In this document: piece after piece, positions 24,279 to 33,348 of the stretch
Layout: each line of letters starts with the position of its first letter
Numbering within the stretch: position 1 is the first letter of the stretch
Origin: Chitinophagaceae bacterium
Lineage (GTDB): Bacteria > Bacteroidota > Bacteroidia > Chitinophagales > Chitinophagaceae
Direction of reading: 5' to 3'
Assembly (NCBI GenBank): GCA_019745155.1
Contig: JAIETM010000010.1
Span: 1-59,941, forward strand
DNA: 59,941 bases
Position numbers and translations under genes: made by a program
The notes under the pieces: generated by a model
The model's database searches: none
Seen by the model: the letters and a program-made list of their open reading frames with translations, nothing else
What the model was told of the DNA's origin: nothing

Positions 24279-25202
24279 TCAGATTTTATTGCCGCGTAAA
24301 AAATCACTTACTGCCATTTTCTTCTTTCCTTCCAATTGAATTTCTGTGAGTCTCAAATAACCATCTGTACAGGCTACATCAATATGTGTTTGATTATCGC
24401 TTACAAAAGTGCCCGGCGTTTCAGCAACAGTTTTCATGATCTTTTCAGCACGATAGATTTTCAGAATCTTGCCGTTCAATTGGGTGAGTGCACCGGGGTA
24501 AGGCGACAGGCCTCGCACTAGGTTATATACTTCATGCACAGGCTTATGCCAATCTATGGTGCAATTGCTGGTAAACAGTTTAGGGGCATGCTTTAAATCA
24601 GCAGCATCATGTTGTGGTTTTGCTTGTATGCTGCCTGCTACCAATCCTTTAATGGTTTCAACCAGTAGATTGGCGCCAACCATTTTCATGGTATCGTGTA
24701 ATTCACCGGCTGTCATCGTATCGGTAATAGGAATCACTTCCTGCATCAGCATATTACCGGTATCAATAGCATGTTGTAATTGGAATGTGGTAACACCTGT
24801 AGCAGATTCGCCATTGATGATGGCCCAGTTAATCGGCGCAGCACCTCTGTATTGCGGCAGTAATGAGCCATGTACATTGATCGTACCCATGGGTGGCATA
24901 TTCCATACCGCTTCTGGTAACATACGAAATGCCACCACCACTTGTAAGTCGGCTTTTAATGCAGCAAGCTCATCAAGGAATGCAGGTGCTTTAAGCTTTT
25001 CTGGTTGTAGTACTGGAATGTTTTTCGACACAGCATATTGCTTCACGGCACTTTGTTGAAGTTGCATCCCTCTTCCTGCAGGTTTATCTGGTGCGGTAAC
25101 AACGCCTACTACATTGCACCCGGCTTCTACCAATGCATTGAGTGAGGCAACTGCAAATTCGGGCGTGCCCATGAAAACAATTCTACAATCAGTGTACTGC
25201 AT
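24279..25202 (-). CDS. fmt: methionyl-tRNA formyltransferase
   Basis: This 307-residue enzyme formylates initiator Met-tRNA. The formyl-donor site is HGSLLPQYRGAAPINWAI with the preceding IVFMGTPEFAVASL strand, the Asn-His-Asp triad region (INVHGS and the aspartate in QHAIDTGNML), and a C-terminal tRNA-binding domain (about residues 205-307) containing VRGLSPYPGALTQ. Length is typical. The start codon and conserved N-terminus agree. It lies 26 bases after the NamZ gene on the same strand. Confidence 0.95.
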   Translation of the reverse strand: MQYTDCRIVFMGTPEFAVASLNALVEAGCNVVGVVTAPDKPAGRGMQLQQSAVKQYAVSKNIPVLQPEKLKAPAFLDELAALKADLQVVVAFRMLPEAVWNMPPMGTINVHGSLLPQYRGAAPINWAIINGESATGVTTFQLQHAIDTGNMLMQEVIPITDTMTAGELHDTMKMVGANLLVETIKGLVAGSIQAKPQHDAADLKHAPKLFTSNCTIDWHKPVHEVYNLVRGLSPYPGALTQLNGKILKIYRAEKIMKTVAETPGTFVSDNQTHIDVACTDGYLRLTEIQLEGKKKMAVSDFLRGNKI

Positions 25203-25228
25203 GGGCGCAAATGTATGATTTCAGTAGT

Positions 25229-26530
25229 CTATTCAAAATCCGGGTAAAGCAGGTATTTCTTCCTGATTTGTTTGAAAGCCTGTAAATCAGGCTGCCAGCT
25301 GGCTTTAATCTCAGCAGCAGTCTTTCCAGCAATCAGTTGTTGGCGCAGTTCATCATTGCCCGCCAGCTTATTGAAGAAATAATCTGTTGGCTTGCCACTC
25401 TTTGGTTTTAAAAAGAATTGATCCTTATTTGGGAAAAGCTTATAAGCTTCCACCAGCCAATCCAGCTGAATACCTTTTTCCTCAACGGATTTGAGAATGG
25501 CGGTTTCGTCTCCTGAGATATTCCATCCATAACAAAGCTTATCCTTCAGTTTAGGTTCCTTAGCGCCATCTCTGCTAACAGGTGTGAAAGCATACATGTG
25601 CTTGGGCAAATCAGGATGACCAAAAATCTGGAATGGTTTCTCTGTGCCTCTACCTTCACTCAAGACGGTACCCTCAAAATAACAAGTAGAGGAATACCAG
25701 TAAATAGAACCCATATCTGGCAGGTTAGGCGATGGTTTCACCGGCAAGCGATATTTACTCTTGTGCGTATAATTCTTACACTTAATCACCGTGAGTTTGA
25801 ACTGCTTGCGTTTTTTCTCAAAGCCCAATACATTACTCATGTACAATTGATCAGACTCCTTACGGATATATTGCTTATCTAACCAGGCTTCGCCCAGCAG
25901 CATCTTTGCATATTCACCAATCGTCATACCATACACAACAGGTACGCGCTGCATACCCACAAAGCTTTTATAAGGAGAATCCAATACCGGGCCGTCTACA
26001 TAAAAACCATTCGGATTGGGCCTGTCGAGCACAATCAAAGGTTTATCATGCTGAATCGCACTTTCTATGTATTCCTCCAGTGAAGAGATATAGGTATAGA
26101 AACGGGTGCCCACATCCTGAATGTCGAATATTAACACATCCACATCTGCTAAATCGGCACCATCTGGTTTGCGTTTCTTGCCATACAAAGAAATTACCGG
26201 TATGCCGGTAGATGGATCAACCGCATTATCAATTTTATCGCCTGCATCCACATTGCCGCGAAAACCGTGTTCCGGTCCAAAAGCTTTTACAATATTGACA
26301 CCAATTGCTTTCAGGGTATCAACCAGATGGGTATTGCCAACAGTTGCAGTATGGTTGGCAAAAACAGCTACTCTTTTATTCTTTAGCAGCGGTAAATAAT
26401 CGTTCAACTGATAGGCGCCGGGTAGAATTTCGGCATTGGCATTTCTGGCCTGCTTTTTTTGTGCAAATCCTATTGCTGGTAGCATCAACAAAATCGTAAA
26501 GTATATGGCCAATAGTGGGCGTGGGCGCAT
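25229..26530 (-). CDS. exo-beta-N-acetylmuramidase NamZ family (DUF1343)
   Basis: This 433-residue protein has an N-terminal signal peptide (to about residue 23, GFAQ) and the DUF1343 fold: VAVFANHTATVGN, FGPEHGFRGNVDAGD, GIPVISLYGKKRKP, VDVLIFDIQDVGTRFYTYIS and VLDRPNPNGFYVDGP. Members of this family (NamZ, GH171) remove terminal N-acetylmuramic acid from peptidoglycan fragments, so the likely role is cell-wall recycling in the periplasm. The epimerase at 2543 could act in the same recycling pathway, but it is far away. Divergent from the FKBP gene. Confidence 0.9.
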   Translation of the reverse strand: MRPRPLLAIYFTILLMLPAIGFAQKKQARNANAEILPGAYQLNDYLPLLKNKRVAVFANHTATVGNTHLVDTLKAIGVNIVKAFGPEHGFRGNVDAGDKIDNAVDPSTGIPVISLYGKKRKPDGADLADVDVLIFDIQDVGTRFYTYISSLEEYIESAIQHDKPLIVLDRPNPNGFYVDGPVLDSPYKSFVGMQRVPVVYGMTIGEYAKMLLGEAWLDKQYIRKESDQLYMSNVLGFEKKRKQFKLTVIKCKNYTHKSKYRLPVKPSPNLPDMGSIYWYSSTCYFEGTVLSEGRGTEKPFQIFGHPDLPKHMYAFTPVSRDGAKEPKLKDKLCYGWNISGDETAILKSVEEKGIQLDWLVEAYKLFPNKDQFFLKPKSGKPTDYFFNKLAGNDELRQQLIAGKTAAEIKASWQPDLQAFKQIRKKYLLYPDFE

Positions 26531-26683
26531 GTTAGGTGGTCTTAGGTAAGACCAAATTTAATTCTCATTGCCGGATAAACCATGTAGATTGCGCCCGGAT
26601 TTTTATTTACGCCTGTGCTCTCTCCGAAACACTCGAAGCTTGCGGTAGCAGCTGTGAAAAATCATCCGTTTAAATTATCCACT

Positions 26684-27139
26684 ATGCAACAAGTAAAAAA
26701 AGGTGATACAATACGTATCCATTACCATGGCCGTTTGGAAGACGGTAGTACTTTCGATTCATCTGCTGGCCGCGAGCCACTGGAGTTTGAAGTTGGCGGC
26801 GGTATGGTAATCAAAGGCTTTGATGATGGTGTTACCGGCATGACCATCGGCGAAAAGAAAACCATTCATATTCCTGCTGAAGAAGCATACGGTCCTGTAC
26901 AGGATGAAATGTTTCTGGAATTTCCGATCAACCGTTTTCCGGAAGATATGACACCACAAGTTGGTATGCAGTTGAGCATGAGCAATCCTTCTGGTCAGCA
27001 GTTTCCTGTGGTGATTGCTGAAGTAAAAGAAGAAGTGGTGATCTTGGATGCCAATCATCCGCTCGCCGGCAAAGACCTGATCTTTGATTTGGAGTTGGTA
27101 GAGATCAAAGGTGGTTCTTCACTGATCATTACTCCATAA
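26684..27139 (+). CDS. FKBP-type peptidyl-prolyl isomerase, SlyD-like
   Basis: This 151-residue protein carries a split FKBP domain (KKGDTIRIHYHGRLEDGSTF, then VIKGFDDGVTGMTIGEKKTI, then GKDLIFDLELVEI) with an inserted flap (about residues 70-125), the SlyD chaperone arrangement. It catalyses proline isomerisation and chaperones folding in the cytosol; no signal peptide is present. The His/Cys-rich metal tail of E. coli SlyD is absent. The ATG at 26684 is used; the frame is open upstream from a GTG at 26615. A strong terminator follows. Confidence 0.93.
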   Translation: MQQVKKGDTIRIHYHGRLEDGSTFDSSAGREPLEFEVGGGMVIKGFDDGVTGMTIGEKKTIHIPAEEAYGPVQDEMFLEFPINRFPEDMTPQVGMQLSMSNPSGQQFPVVIAEVKEEVVILDANHPLAGKDLIFDLELVEIKGGSSLIITP

Positions 27140-27157
27140 TACGATTTGGATAAAAAG

Positions 27158-27190
27158 AAAAAAGGTTCATCAACTGATGAACCTTTTTTT
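27158..27190. terminator. bidirectional terminator after FKBP gene
   Basis: AAAAAAGGTTCATC pairs with GATGAACCTTTTTT around a short loop. A-runs before and T-runs after serve both the plus-strand FKBP gene and the convergent minus-strand membrane-protein gene. Confidence 0.85.
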
Positions 27191-27196
27191 ATGTAT

Positions 27197-27745
27197 TTAT
27201 TTTCTGTTGAGCCACCAGCCCAGCCATACACCGCACAACCCCCAGCTTGCTACCGAATCCAATAAGCTGGCAGTTATATCAAAACTCTTGAACCAGATAA
27301 AATTGGTATAAGGTTCATTTAGGAATGCAATCAGCCCAGCTATTAGACAAGTAATCAGCGTAGTGCTAAAGCTATTACTGCTGTACTTACCTATTACCCA
27401 GATAACCAACCAGGCAAGCAGGATATTGACAAGCAGTCCTCTTGTCATATTCATGCCCATACTGGTGTCCATGGCTTTGTGATAAGAAATCATTGCCCAT
27501 GGTTTTCCATTGGCAGCTTCCATTTGTTTTTCCATCTCTTCCTGTGAAACACCTTTTGGAGAGCGGGGTACCATATAACCGCCTTCTTTACCTTCCAGTT
27601 GTTGTTCCAGTAATTGCAGAATCGTGTCTTGTTTGGGTGTATGCTGTTGAGCAGCATAGTGGAATTCTCCTGGTCCCCAGGATACGAATTGCCACATAAA
27701 AATGAGGATGCCGCCCACAAGGGCGCCAATAATTTGTTTCATCAT
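27197..27745 (-). CDS. conserved membrane protein of unknown function
   Basis: This 182-residue protein starts with a membrane helix (about residues 5-23, QIIGALVGGILIFMWQFVSW), followed by an extracytoplasmic loop of some 75 residues containing HYAAQQHTPKQD and a Glu/Lys-rich stretch, then three further hydrophobic segments (about 103-117, 128-143 and 155-178). The loop shows no catalytic motif. I do not recognise a named family with certainty. It is a single gene between a bidirectional terminator and the pepT promoter. Confidence 0.72.
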   Translation of the reverse strand: MMKQIIGALVGGILIFMWQFVSWGPGEFHYAAQQHTPKQDTILQLLEQQLEGKEGGYMVPRSPKGVSQEEMEKQMEAANGKPWAMISYHKAMDTSMGMNMTRGLLVNILLAWLVIWVIGKYSSNSFSTTLITCLIAGLIAFLNEPYTNFIWFKSFDITASLLDSVASWGLCGVWLGWWLNRK

Positions 27746-27801
27746 GACTAGTTGTTTTGGTTACTCTAACAATTTACCCAGCATTTTCCGTAAAACCTGC
27801 A

Positions 27802-27829
27802 TTTGTCGGTAGAATTTCCGTGTAATTTG
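27802..27829 (+). promoter_or_regulatory. promoter of pepT
   Basis: TTTG (27802-27805), 17 bases, TAATTTG (27823-27829), with the ATG only five bases further on. The boxes match the Bacteroidota pattern; the transcript would be leaderless or nearly so. Confidence 0.45.
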
Positions 27830-27834
27830 CCGGC

Positions 27835-29073
27835 ATGAAGATGTATACAGTTACCGAGCGTTTGCTGCGTTATGTGCAGATTGATACACAAAGTGATCCG
27901 CAGAGCGAAGCATTTCCCAGTACAGAAAAGCAACATGTGTTAGCGCAACTGCTTGCTGCTGAGTTGAAAGCAATGGGTATTGCAGATGCACATGCTGATG
28001 CATACGGCTATGTGTATGCCACTATTCCTGCCAATATTGAAAAGCAAGTGCCTGTGATTTGTTTTTGCAGCCATATTGATACAGCGCCAGATTGCAGCGG
28101 CACAGGTGTTAAGCCCATTTTGCATGAAAATTATCAGGGACAAGACATCATACTGCCCGATGATCCTACGCAGGTATTGCGGATGACAGAACATCCACAC
28201 CTGAAAACGCAAATCGGTAAAAACATCATCACTGCTAGTGGTACTACTTTGTTAGGTGCAGATGATAAAGCCGGTGTTTCCATCATCATGGATTTGGCAC
28301 ATCAACTCACTACCAATCCTGCCATTCCACATGGTACCATCAAAATTCTGTTTACGCCTGATGAAGAAGTTGGTAGGGGTACTGAAAAAGTTGATTTGAA
28401 AAAACTGGGTGCTGATTTTGCTTACACACTGGATGGTGGTGAGCCCGGTACATTTGAAGATGAAACCTTTAGTGCAGATGGAATGACCTGCACCATTCAT
28501 GGCGTCATCGCACATCCCGGCGCAGCCAAGGGTAAATTAGTGAATGCACTTAAGATTGCAGCTGCATTTGTGGATGCATTACCAAAAGAGACGCTGGCAC
28601 CTGAAGTGACCAGCGGTCGCGAAGGCTTTGTGCATCCGGTGCGCATACATGGTTTGGCAGAAACTGCGCAGGTGGAATTCATCATTCGTGATTTTGACAC
28701 CAAGGCGTTGGCACTGCATGAAGCCAAAGTAGAAGCCATACTGCAGGAAACGGTAGCGAAATATCCTGGTGCAACTTATTCGGTGCAAGTGGTGGAACAG
28801 TACAGAAACATGAAGGAAGTACTGGATCAATATCCTCAGGTGGTAGATTATGCGAGAGAAGCCTACACGCGTTGTGGATTGCCTTTCATTAAAGAACCCA
28901 TTCGTGGTGGTACCGATGGCAGCAGACTGAGTTTTATGGGCTTGCCTGCTCCCAATATTTTCACGGGCATGCAATCCATTCATGGTAAACAGGAGTGGGT
29001 AGGTGTGTCTGATATGGAACAAGCCGTAGACGTGCTCACGGAGCTGGTACAGGTTTGGGCAGAAAGAAGTTGA
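27835..29073 (+). CDS. pepT: peptidase T (aminotripeptidase)
   Basis: This 412-residue M20 metallopeptidase removes N-terminal residues from tripeptides in the cytosol. Zinc-site residues are seen in FCSHIDTAPD, LGADDKAGVSIIMD and FTPDEEVGRGTEK, with DGGEPGTFEDETFSADG, then the dimerisation domain (about residues 215-320), and the C-terminal PIRGGTDGSRLSFMGLPAPN. Length matches PepT. M1 and M3 are both possible starts; the first ATG is close to the promoter box. Confidence 0.95.
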   Translation: MKMYTVTERLLRYVQIDTQSDPQSEAFPSTEKQHVLAQLLAAELKAMGIADAHADAYGYVYATIPANIEKQVPVICFCSHIDTAPDCSGTGVKPILHENYQGQDIILPDDPTQVLRMTEHPHLKTQIGKNIITASGTTLLGADDKAGVSIIMDLAHQLTTNPAIPHGTIKILFTPDEEVGRGTEKVDLKKLGADFAYTLDGGEPGTFEDETFSADGMTCTIHGVIAHPGAAKGKLVNALKIAAAFVDALPKETLAPEVTSGREGFVHPVRIHGLAETAQVEFIIRDFDTKALALHEAKVEAILQETVAKYPGATYSVQVVEQYRNMKEVLDQYPQVVDYAREAYTRCGLPFIKEPIRGGTDGSRLSFMGLPAPNIFTGMQSIHGKQEWVGVSDMEQAVDVLTELVQVWAERS

Positions 29074-29127
29074 GGAAAATCTGTAATGTTTTGGCCCTTT
29101 CACTAACTTACTGGTAAATCTTTTGAT

Positions 29128-30057
29128 ATGACATTCTTAGCAAGTTATTGGTGGCTTATTGTAATACTAATCATTGTGTTTAGTGGATTGGTCACTGTAA
29201 ACCAAGGTACAATTGCGGTAATCACGATGTTCGGTAAGTACCAGCGTATCCTGGCGCCGGGATTACGTTTCAAGATTCCTTTGCTGGAGCAGATCTTTCG
29301 TCGCGTCAGCATCCAGAACCGCTCTGTGGAACTGGAGTTTCAGGCAGTTACCAACGACCAGGCCAATGTGTATTTCAAAAGCATGTTACTCTACGCAGTA
29401 CAGAATGCGGATGAGGAAACCATTAAGAAAGTTGCATTTAAGTTTATCAGCGATAAAGACCTGATGCAAGCCATGGTGCGTACGATTGAAGGTAATATCC
29501 GTTCATTCGTAGCTACCAAGAAGCAGGCTGAGATTCTGGGTTTGCGCAGAGAGATTGTAGAAAGCGTAAAAAGTGAAGTTGACCATGTGCTGGAAGACTG
29601 GGGTTATCACCTGCTGGATTTGCAGATCAATGATATCACTTTCGATCAGGCCATTATGGAAAGCATGAGCAAAGTGGTCGCATCCAATAACCTGAAAGCT
29701 GCTGCAGAGAATGAAGGTCAGGCTTTACTGATCACCAAAACCAAATCGGCAGAAGCAGAAGGTAATGCCATCAAGATTGCTGCTGAAGCAGAGAAAGAAG
29801 CAGCCAAATTGCGCGGTCAGGGTGTGGCACTCTTCCGCCAGGAAGTAGCCCGTGGTATGACAGAAGCCGCTGAACAACTCAAGCAGGCCAATCTGGATAC
29901 CAATGTAATTCTGTTCAGTATGTGGACAGAAGCCATCAAGAACTTTGCAGAATATGGTAAAGGCAACGTGATCTTCCTCGATGGTAGTAGTGATGGTATG
30001 CAGCGTAGCATGAACCAGATTATGGCCATGATGCAGATGAAGACCAACGAGAAGTAG
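29128..30057 (+). CDS. SPFH/Band-7 membrane protein (slipin/stomatin-like)
   Basis: This 309-residue protein has one N-terminal membrane helix (about residues 3-23), then a band-7 domain (TVNQGTIAVITMFGKYQRIL, ITFDQAIMESMSKVVASNN) and an Ala/Glu-rich coiled coil (about residues 195-255). Such proteins form oligomeric membrane scaffolds. A partner NfeD-type protein is not next to it. The gene is followed by a terminator, so it is probably transcribed alone. Confidence 0.9.
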   Translation: MTFLASYWWLIVILIIVFSGLVTVNQGTIAVITMFGKYQRILAPGLRFKIPLLEQIFRRVSIQNRSVELEFQAVTNDQANVYFKSMLLYAVQNADEETIKKVAFKFISDKDLMQAMVRTIEGNIRSFVATKKQAEILGLRREIVESVKSEVDHVLEDWGYHLLDLQINDITFDQAIMESMSKVVASNNLKAAAENEGQALLITKTKSAEAEGNAIKIAAEAEKEAAKLRGQGVALFRQEVARGMTEAAEQLKQANLDTNVILFSMWTEAIKNFAEYGKGNVIFLDGSSDGMQRSMNQIMAMMQMKTNEK

Positions 30058-30080
30058 TAGAGATAAAGCTTATATGTTTC

Positions 30081-30117
30081 AAGCCCCGTTCCTAATTGTG
30101 TAGGTTCGGGGCTTTTT
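30081..30117 (+). terminator. terminator after SPFH gene
   Basis: AAGCCCCG (30081-30088) pairs with CGGGGCTT (30107-30114) and runs into TTTTT. Confidence 0.8.
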
Positions 30118-30152
30118 GTCGATAGTATTCCCCAATAGTACTTTTCAGGGTA

Positions 30153-30173
30153 TCCCCACATTTATTGTGGGGA
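30153..30173. repeat. perfect 8-bp inverted repeat upstream of exbB
   Basis: TCCCCACA and TGTGGGGA flank a five-base loop, about 100 bases before the exbB start. No T-run follows, so it is more likely an operator or decayed repeat than a terminator. Confidence 0.4.
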
Positions 30174-30274
30174 GTGTAAAAGCTTTCCTAAAAGCCCGCT
30201 CTTAACATTTTTATTCACAGTTCCCGTTTTCTTTTGCAGAAGCGTCTAATTTTAGCAAACACAAAACCAAACGG

Positions 30275-30952
30275 ATGTATTATCTCTTACAGATAGATAG
30301 TTTGCGCAATGCCACCCAAGCGGTAGCAGGCGAACAGATTTCGATGCTCGGTCTTTTGCAAAAAGGTGGTTGGATCATGTATCCGCTCTATCTCTTGTTT
30401 ATTGTAGCTGTATTTGTCTTTGTAGAGCGTTTGATGGCTATTCGCAAAGCATCGCGTATAGAGCCTAATTTCATGAAAATCATCCGCGACAATATCATTA
30501 CTGGTAATGTAGCTGCTGCCAGAAACCTGGCGAAGAATACCGATAGTCCGGTTGCGCGTATGATTGAAAAAGGTTTACAGCGTATTGGTAAACCCATTGA
30601 TGCGATTGAGAAAAGCATGGAAAATGTGGGCAAGCTGGAAATGTACCATATGGAACGCAACCTCAATATTTTGTCGCTCATTGCAGGTATTGCACCCATG
30701 TTTGGTTTTCTGGGTACGATTGTGGGTATGGTGCAATTGTTCTATGGCATTGCTTCTACCGGTGAATACACATTGAATACGATTGCAGGTGGTATCTATA
30801 CCAAGATGATTACTTCTGCCACCGGTTTAATCATTGGTTTGATTGCGTATATCGGTCACAATATCCTCACTACCCAGATCGATAAAACGGTGAATAAGAT
30901 GGAAGCGGCCAGTGCAGAGTTTATGGACATATTACAGGAACCCACTAAATAA
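30275..30952 (+). CDS. exbB: MotA/TolQ/ExbB proton-channel protein
   Basis: This 225-residue inner-membrane protein has three membrane helices (about residues 34-52, 130-155 and 170-195) and the family signatures NILSLIAGIAPMFGFLGTIVGMV and TKMITSATGLIIGLIAY. With ExbD it forms the proton-driven stator that powers TonB- or Tol-like machinery. The exbD gene follows five bases later, but no tonB or tolA lies in reach, so its energised partner is encoded elsewhere. ExbB is chosen over TolQ only by size and context. Confidence 0.9.
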   Translation: MYYLLQIDSLRNATQAVAGEQISMLGLLQKGGWIMYPLYLLFIVAVFVFVERLMAIRKASRIEPNFMKIIRDNIITGNVAAARNLAKNTDSPVARMIEKGLQRIGKPIDAIEKSMENVGKLEMYHMERNLNILSLIAGIAPMFGFLGTIVGMVQLFYGIASTGEYTLNTIAGGIYTKMITSATGLIIGLIAYIGHNILTTQIDKTVNKMEAASAEFMDILQEPTK

Positions 30953-30957
30953 TTGCC

Positions 30958-31353
30958 ATGAATATCCGCAAGCGATTAAGGGCACATCCTGAAATGCATA
31001 CCGGCGCGCTGAATGATATCTTGTTCATTCTGCTGCTCTTCTTTTTGATTGTGTCTACACTCGCCAATCCAAATGTCATCAAAGTGGCCAACCCCAAGGC
31101 CAAGAGTGATACACGTGCCAAGCAGACCGTGGTGATTACGGTTGATAAGAATCAGCAAATTTATCTTGGTCAGCAGCCTGTTGCTTTTGATCAATTAGAA
31201 ACACAATTACAGGGCTTTTTATCCAAGGAAACAGAAAAACCTTCTGTGGTCATCAATGGGGATAGTACTGCGCATTTAGGTACCGCTATCCGCGTGATGC
31301 AAGTGATCAAGAAATTAGGTGCTACGCCTGTAATGGCAGTGGATGCACATTGA
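30958..31353 (+). CDS. exbD: ExbD/TolR biopolymer-transport protein
   Basis: The 131-residue protein has a short cytosolic start, one membrane helix (about residues 18-37, with LNDILFILLLFFLIVSTLA and the conserved acid D20), and a periplasmic ExbD domain (ITVDKNQQIYLGQQPV, VVINGDSTAHLGTAIRVMQV). It works with ExbB as a proton-motive-force motor. No terminator was recognised directly after it; a long non-coding repeat-rich stretch follows. Confidence 0.9.
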   Translation: MNIRKRLRAHPEMHTGALNDILFILLLFFLIVSTLANPNVIKVANPKAKSDTRAKQTVVITVDKNQQIYLGQQPVAFDQLETQLQGFLSKETEKPSVVINGDSTAHLGTAIRVMQVIKKLGATPVMAVDAH

Positions 31354-31976
31354 TTATTGCAAAGTCTTTGGTCTTTAGTCTTTTGTCTTTGGGGTTAGAC
31401 GTTATAATCTTTTACACTTAGTTGCTATTCTAGCTTTTCCGCAACGACTATAGGGCGCTAAGTTTCGCAAGGAGGCTTTGCGTGCATCAAATAAAACTTG
31501 CGCGCCTTGCGCGAAATGCTATCTACCAGCTTCTAGATTCTGTATTCTTTGCTTTGCACGTTGTGCATCTCCGTGCCGCTGTGTCTCTGTGGTTTAGCAC
31601 ATTTAATTCTAAAGATTTAACTGCAAAGGCCCGCCTCCATCCTTCAACCTGCGCCAAGGCTTCAGTTTGTAAATGGCTAAAGCCATGGATTGTAAACCGC
31701 AAGCGTTTTGGTTTGACCTCACCCCAGCCCTCTCCAAAGGAGAGGGAGCTATCAAAACAACCACGAAGTGGTTGAATATGCATAGCATTGGTAACAATTA
31801 TTGAAGCCACAACCACAAAGTGGTTGAATAAAACTTTACCCGATGTGATGAATCAAATGAATTCGTTTCTCGACTTTCGATTCTCGATACTCGTTTCTTG
31901 AAGTGCCCATTTTCACTTGACACTTTTTGCTTTTGCCCTGCTTGCCGAAGCCTTGGCGTAGGCAAGATTTTCACTT
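31354..31976. other. 623-base non-coding stretch rich in decayed short repeats
   Basis: No credible gene is seen; short open frames here have repeat-derived composition. Contents: a GTCTTT-type low-complexity run near 31362-31390; mixed TTGCG-rich sequence (31465-31515); a palindrome ATGGCT-AA-AGCCAT (31673-31686); CCCTCTCC-AAA-GGAGAGGG (31728-31746); two copies of CAACCAC(G/A)AAGTGGTTG (31758-31774 and 31810-31826); and a TTGCC/GGCAA inverted repeat near 31938-31965. It separates exbD from the convergent prmC. Confidence 0.65.
31758..31826. repeat. two copies of a 17-base palindrome
   Basis: CAACCACGAAGTGGTTG at 31758-31774 and CAACCACAAAGTGGTTG at 31810-31826, 35 bases apart. Each can fold into a 7-bp hairpin with a three-base loop. 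Confidence 0.8.
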
Positions 31977-32837
31977 TTAACTTAGCCTTGCGCTTATCAT
32001 TCTATCCTTCCCCTGCATATCTTGTTTGAGCTCGGCGGTAAAACCATAAGATTCCAGTAAGGTACAAGTGGCTTGCCCTAATGCTTCATTGATTTCGAAA
32101 AAGAGATAACCTTTGGGCGACAGATGTGTTTGCGCGAATAGCGCAATTTGTTTATAGAAGATTAACGCATCATTGTCTGGTACGAATAAGGCTGTTGCGG
32201 GTTCATGGTTCAGCACACGTGCATGCATGGTAGCACTTTCGCTTTGTTGTACATAAGGTGGGTTGCTGATGATACAGTCTAGATTTTTAGGTAAAGCAGT
32301 CCAGGTATTGTTATCTAAAAAATCCAGTTCATGAAAATGAATATTGGTATGATGGGTAGTAGCATTTTGTTGTGCCACAGCCAATGCCGCTGCACTGATA
32401 TCTACTGCATGCATTATTGCTTGCGGCAAGCGATGTTTGATGGTGATGGGAATGCAACCACTGCCCGTGCCGATATCGATGATGCTGGGTGCCGACCATT
32501 GCTGTTGTTGGCAAGTTTGCAACACCCAGTGCACCAGTTCATCTGTTTCGGGGCGGGGGATGAGTACAGATTCGTTGACGTAAAAAGGCAGCTCACCAAA
32601 CCAGGCTTGTCCCAATACATATTGTACTGGTCTGCCTTTCAGTAATTCAGTAGTAATGTTGTCCAGCTGAGTCGTTTGTGTTGCTGAAACCGGTGTGTTT
32701 GGATGCCGGGCCCTGTCGATACGCTGCTGACCGGTAACATGCTCAATTACGAGATCAGCAATATTGGCTGCTTCTGTGGAATCGTATTGATCCAGCAGGG
32801 CATAAAACAAACGATCATAAGCCAATTTCAACTGCAT
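31977..32837 (-). CDS. prmC: release-factor glutamine methyltransferase
   Basis: The 286-residue enzyme methylates the GGQ glutamine of peptide-chain release factors. It shows an N-terminal helical domain, LIPRPETDELVHWVL, the SAM motif IDIGTGSGCIPITIK, VDISAAALAVAQQNA and the catalytic NPPY (IISNPPYVQQSE). The start is taken at 32837 (MQLKLAYDRLFYALL), where the domain begins; the frame extends to 33056 but the extra part runs through palindromic repeat DNA and is not conserved-looking. Confidence 0.93.
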   Translation of the reverse strand: MQLKLAYDRLFYALLDQYDSTEAANIADLVIEHVTGQQRIDRARHPNTPVSATQTTQLDNITTELLKGRPVQYVLGQAWFGELPFYVNESVLIPRPETDELVHWVLQTCQQQQWSAPSIIDIGTGSGCIPITIKHRLPQAIMHAVDISAAALAVAQQNATTHHTNIHFHELDFLDNNTWTALPKNLDCIISNPPYVQQSESATMHARVLNHEPATALFVPDNDALIFYKQIALFAQTHLSPKGYLFFEINEALGQATCTLLESYGFTAELKQDMQGKDRMISARLS

Positions 32838-32932
32838 GCTGCAAGGTAGGGAGGAAAGGGGAGAGGAGTTATTGTAAGATTGATTATTGAGCAATTTTTG
32901 ATTGATGAAATAAGCGAAAAAAGATTTTTGCA

Positions 32933-33006
32933 CCTGTTGGTCGCCCGACCAACAGGTATAGCTAATAACATTCGCTTGCTGGTCAGGCGACCAGCAAGGG
33001 CTTGGG
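32933..33006. repeat. paired-palindrome repeat, copy A
   Basis: Palindrome 1 (32933-32956; arms CCTGTTGGTCG and its complement, perfect) and palindrome 2 (32975-32998; arms CTTGCTGGTC) are 18 bases apart and followed by GGGCTTGGG. The same pair occurs at 34345. The arrangement resembles REP/BIME-type elements. Confidence 0.85.
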
Positions 33007-33024
33007 TGATACAGACAAGTTGTT

Positions 33025-33348
33025 TCAACTATGAGTTGTAAAAAATACCCTATCAAAACTTTTCGTGATAAACTTCCTAGTAAAAAATTTGGAATCAGCT
33101 TTTCGATGATAGTAGATTAGCGTATCACTCCTCAATGAAGTCCCGATTTCCCGGGCGATCTCGTTTAACCTTCTTTGATAAAAGATTATTGCATGCATTT
33201 GCATGTAAGCATATTCTGTAGCTACGAATACGGGAGCTTCTGCACTTACCCGTTCAAAAAGAGTGCGGCGGTATCCGGACTGTTAGAAATAGTGTTCAAT
33301 TATTTCATCGGAAAGAATGGCTGACGAGCCATTGGGTGTATTGCACCA
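33025..33348 (-). pseudogene. possible decayed coding remnant with one internal stop
   Basis: On the minus strand a frame of 107 sense codons is interrupted only by one TAA (33285-33283). Its translation looks protein-like, including CNTPNGSSAILSDEIIEHYF before the stop and FERVSAEAPVFVATEYAYM then RRLNEIAREIGTSL after it. There is no start codon at the upstream end, where another stop lies directly before (33351-33349). I do not recognise the family. The frame may be a fossil of a mobile or accessory gene, or chance. Confidence 0.28.

Noticed and set aside
31482-31826. Overlapping open frames on both strands
   Set aside because: They follow repeat and palindrome sequence, show no family features, and overlap each other on opposite strands.
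32838-33056. N-terminal extension of the prmC frame (73 codons)
   Set aside because: It runs through the paired-palindrome repeat and does not resemble PrmC N-termini; the domain begins at the ATG at 32837.
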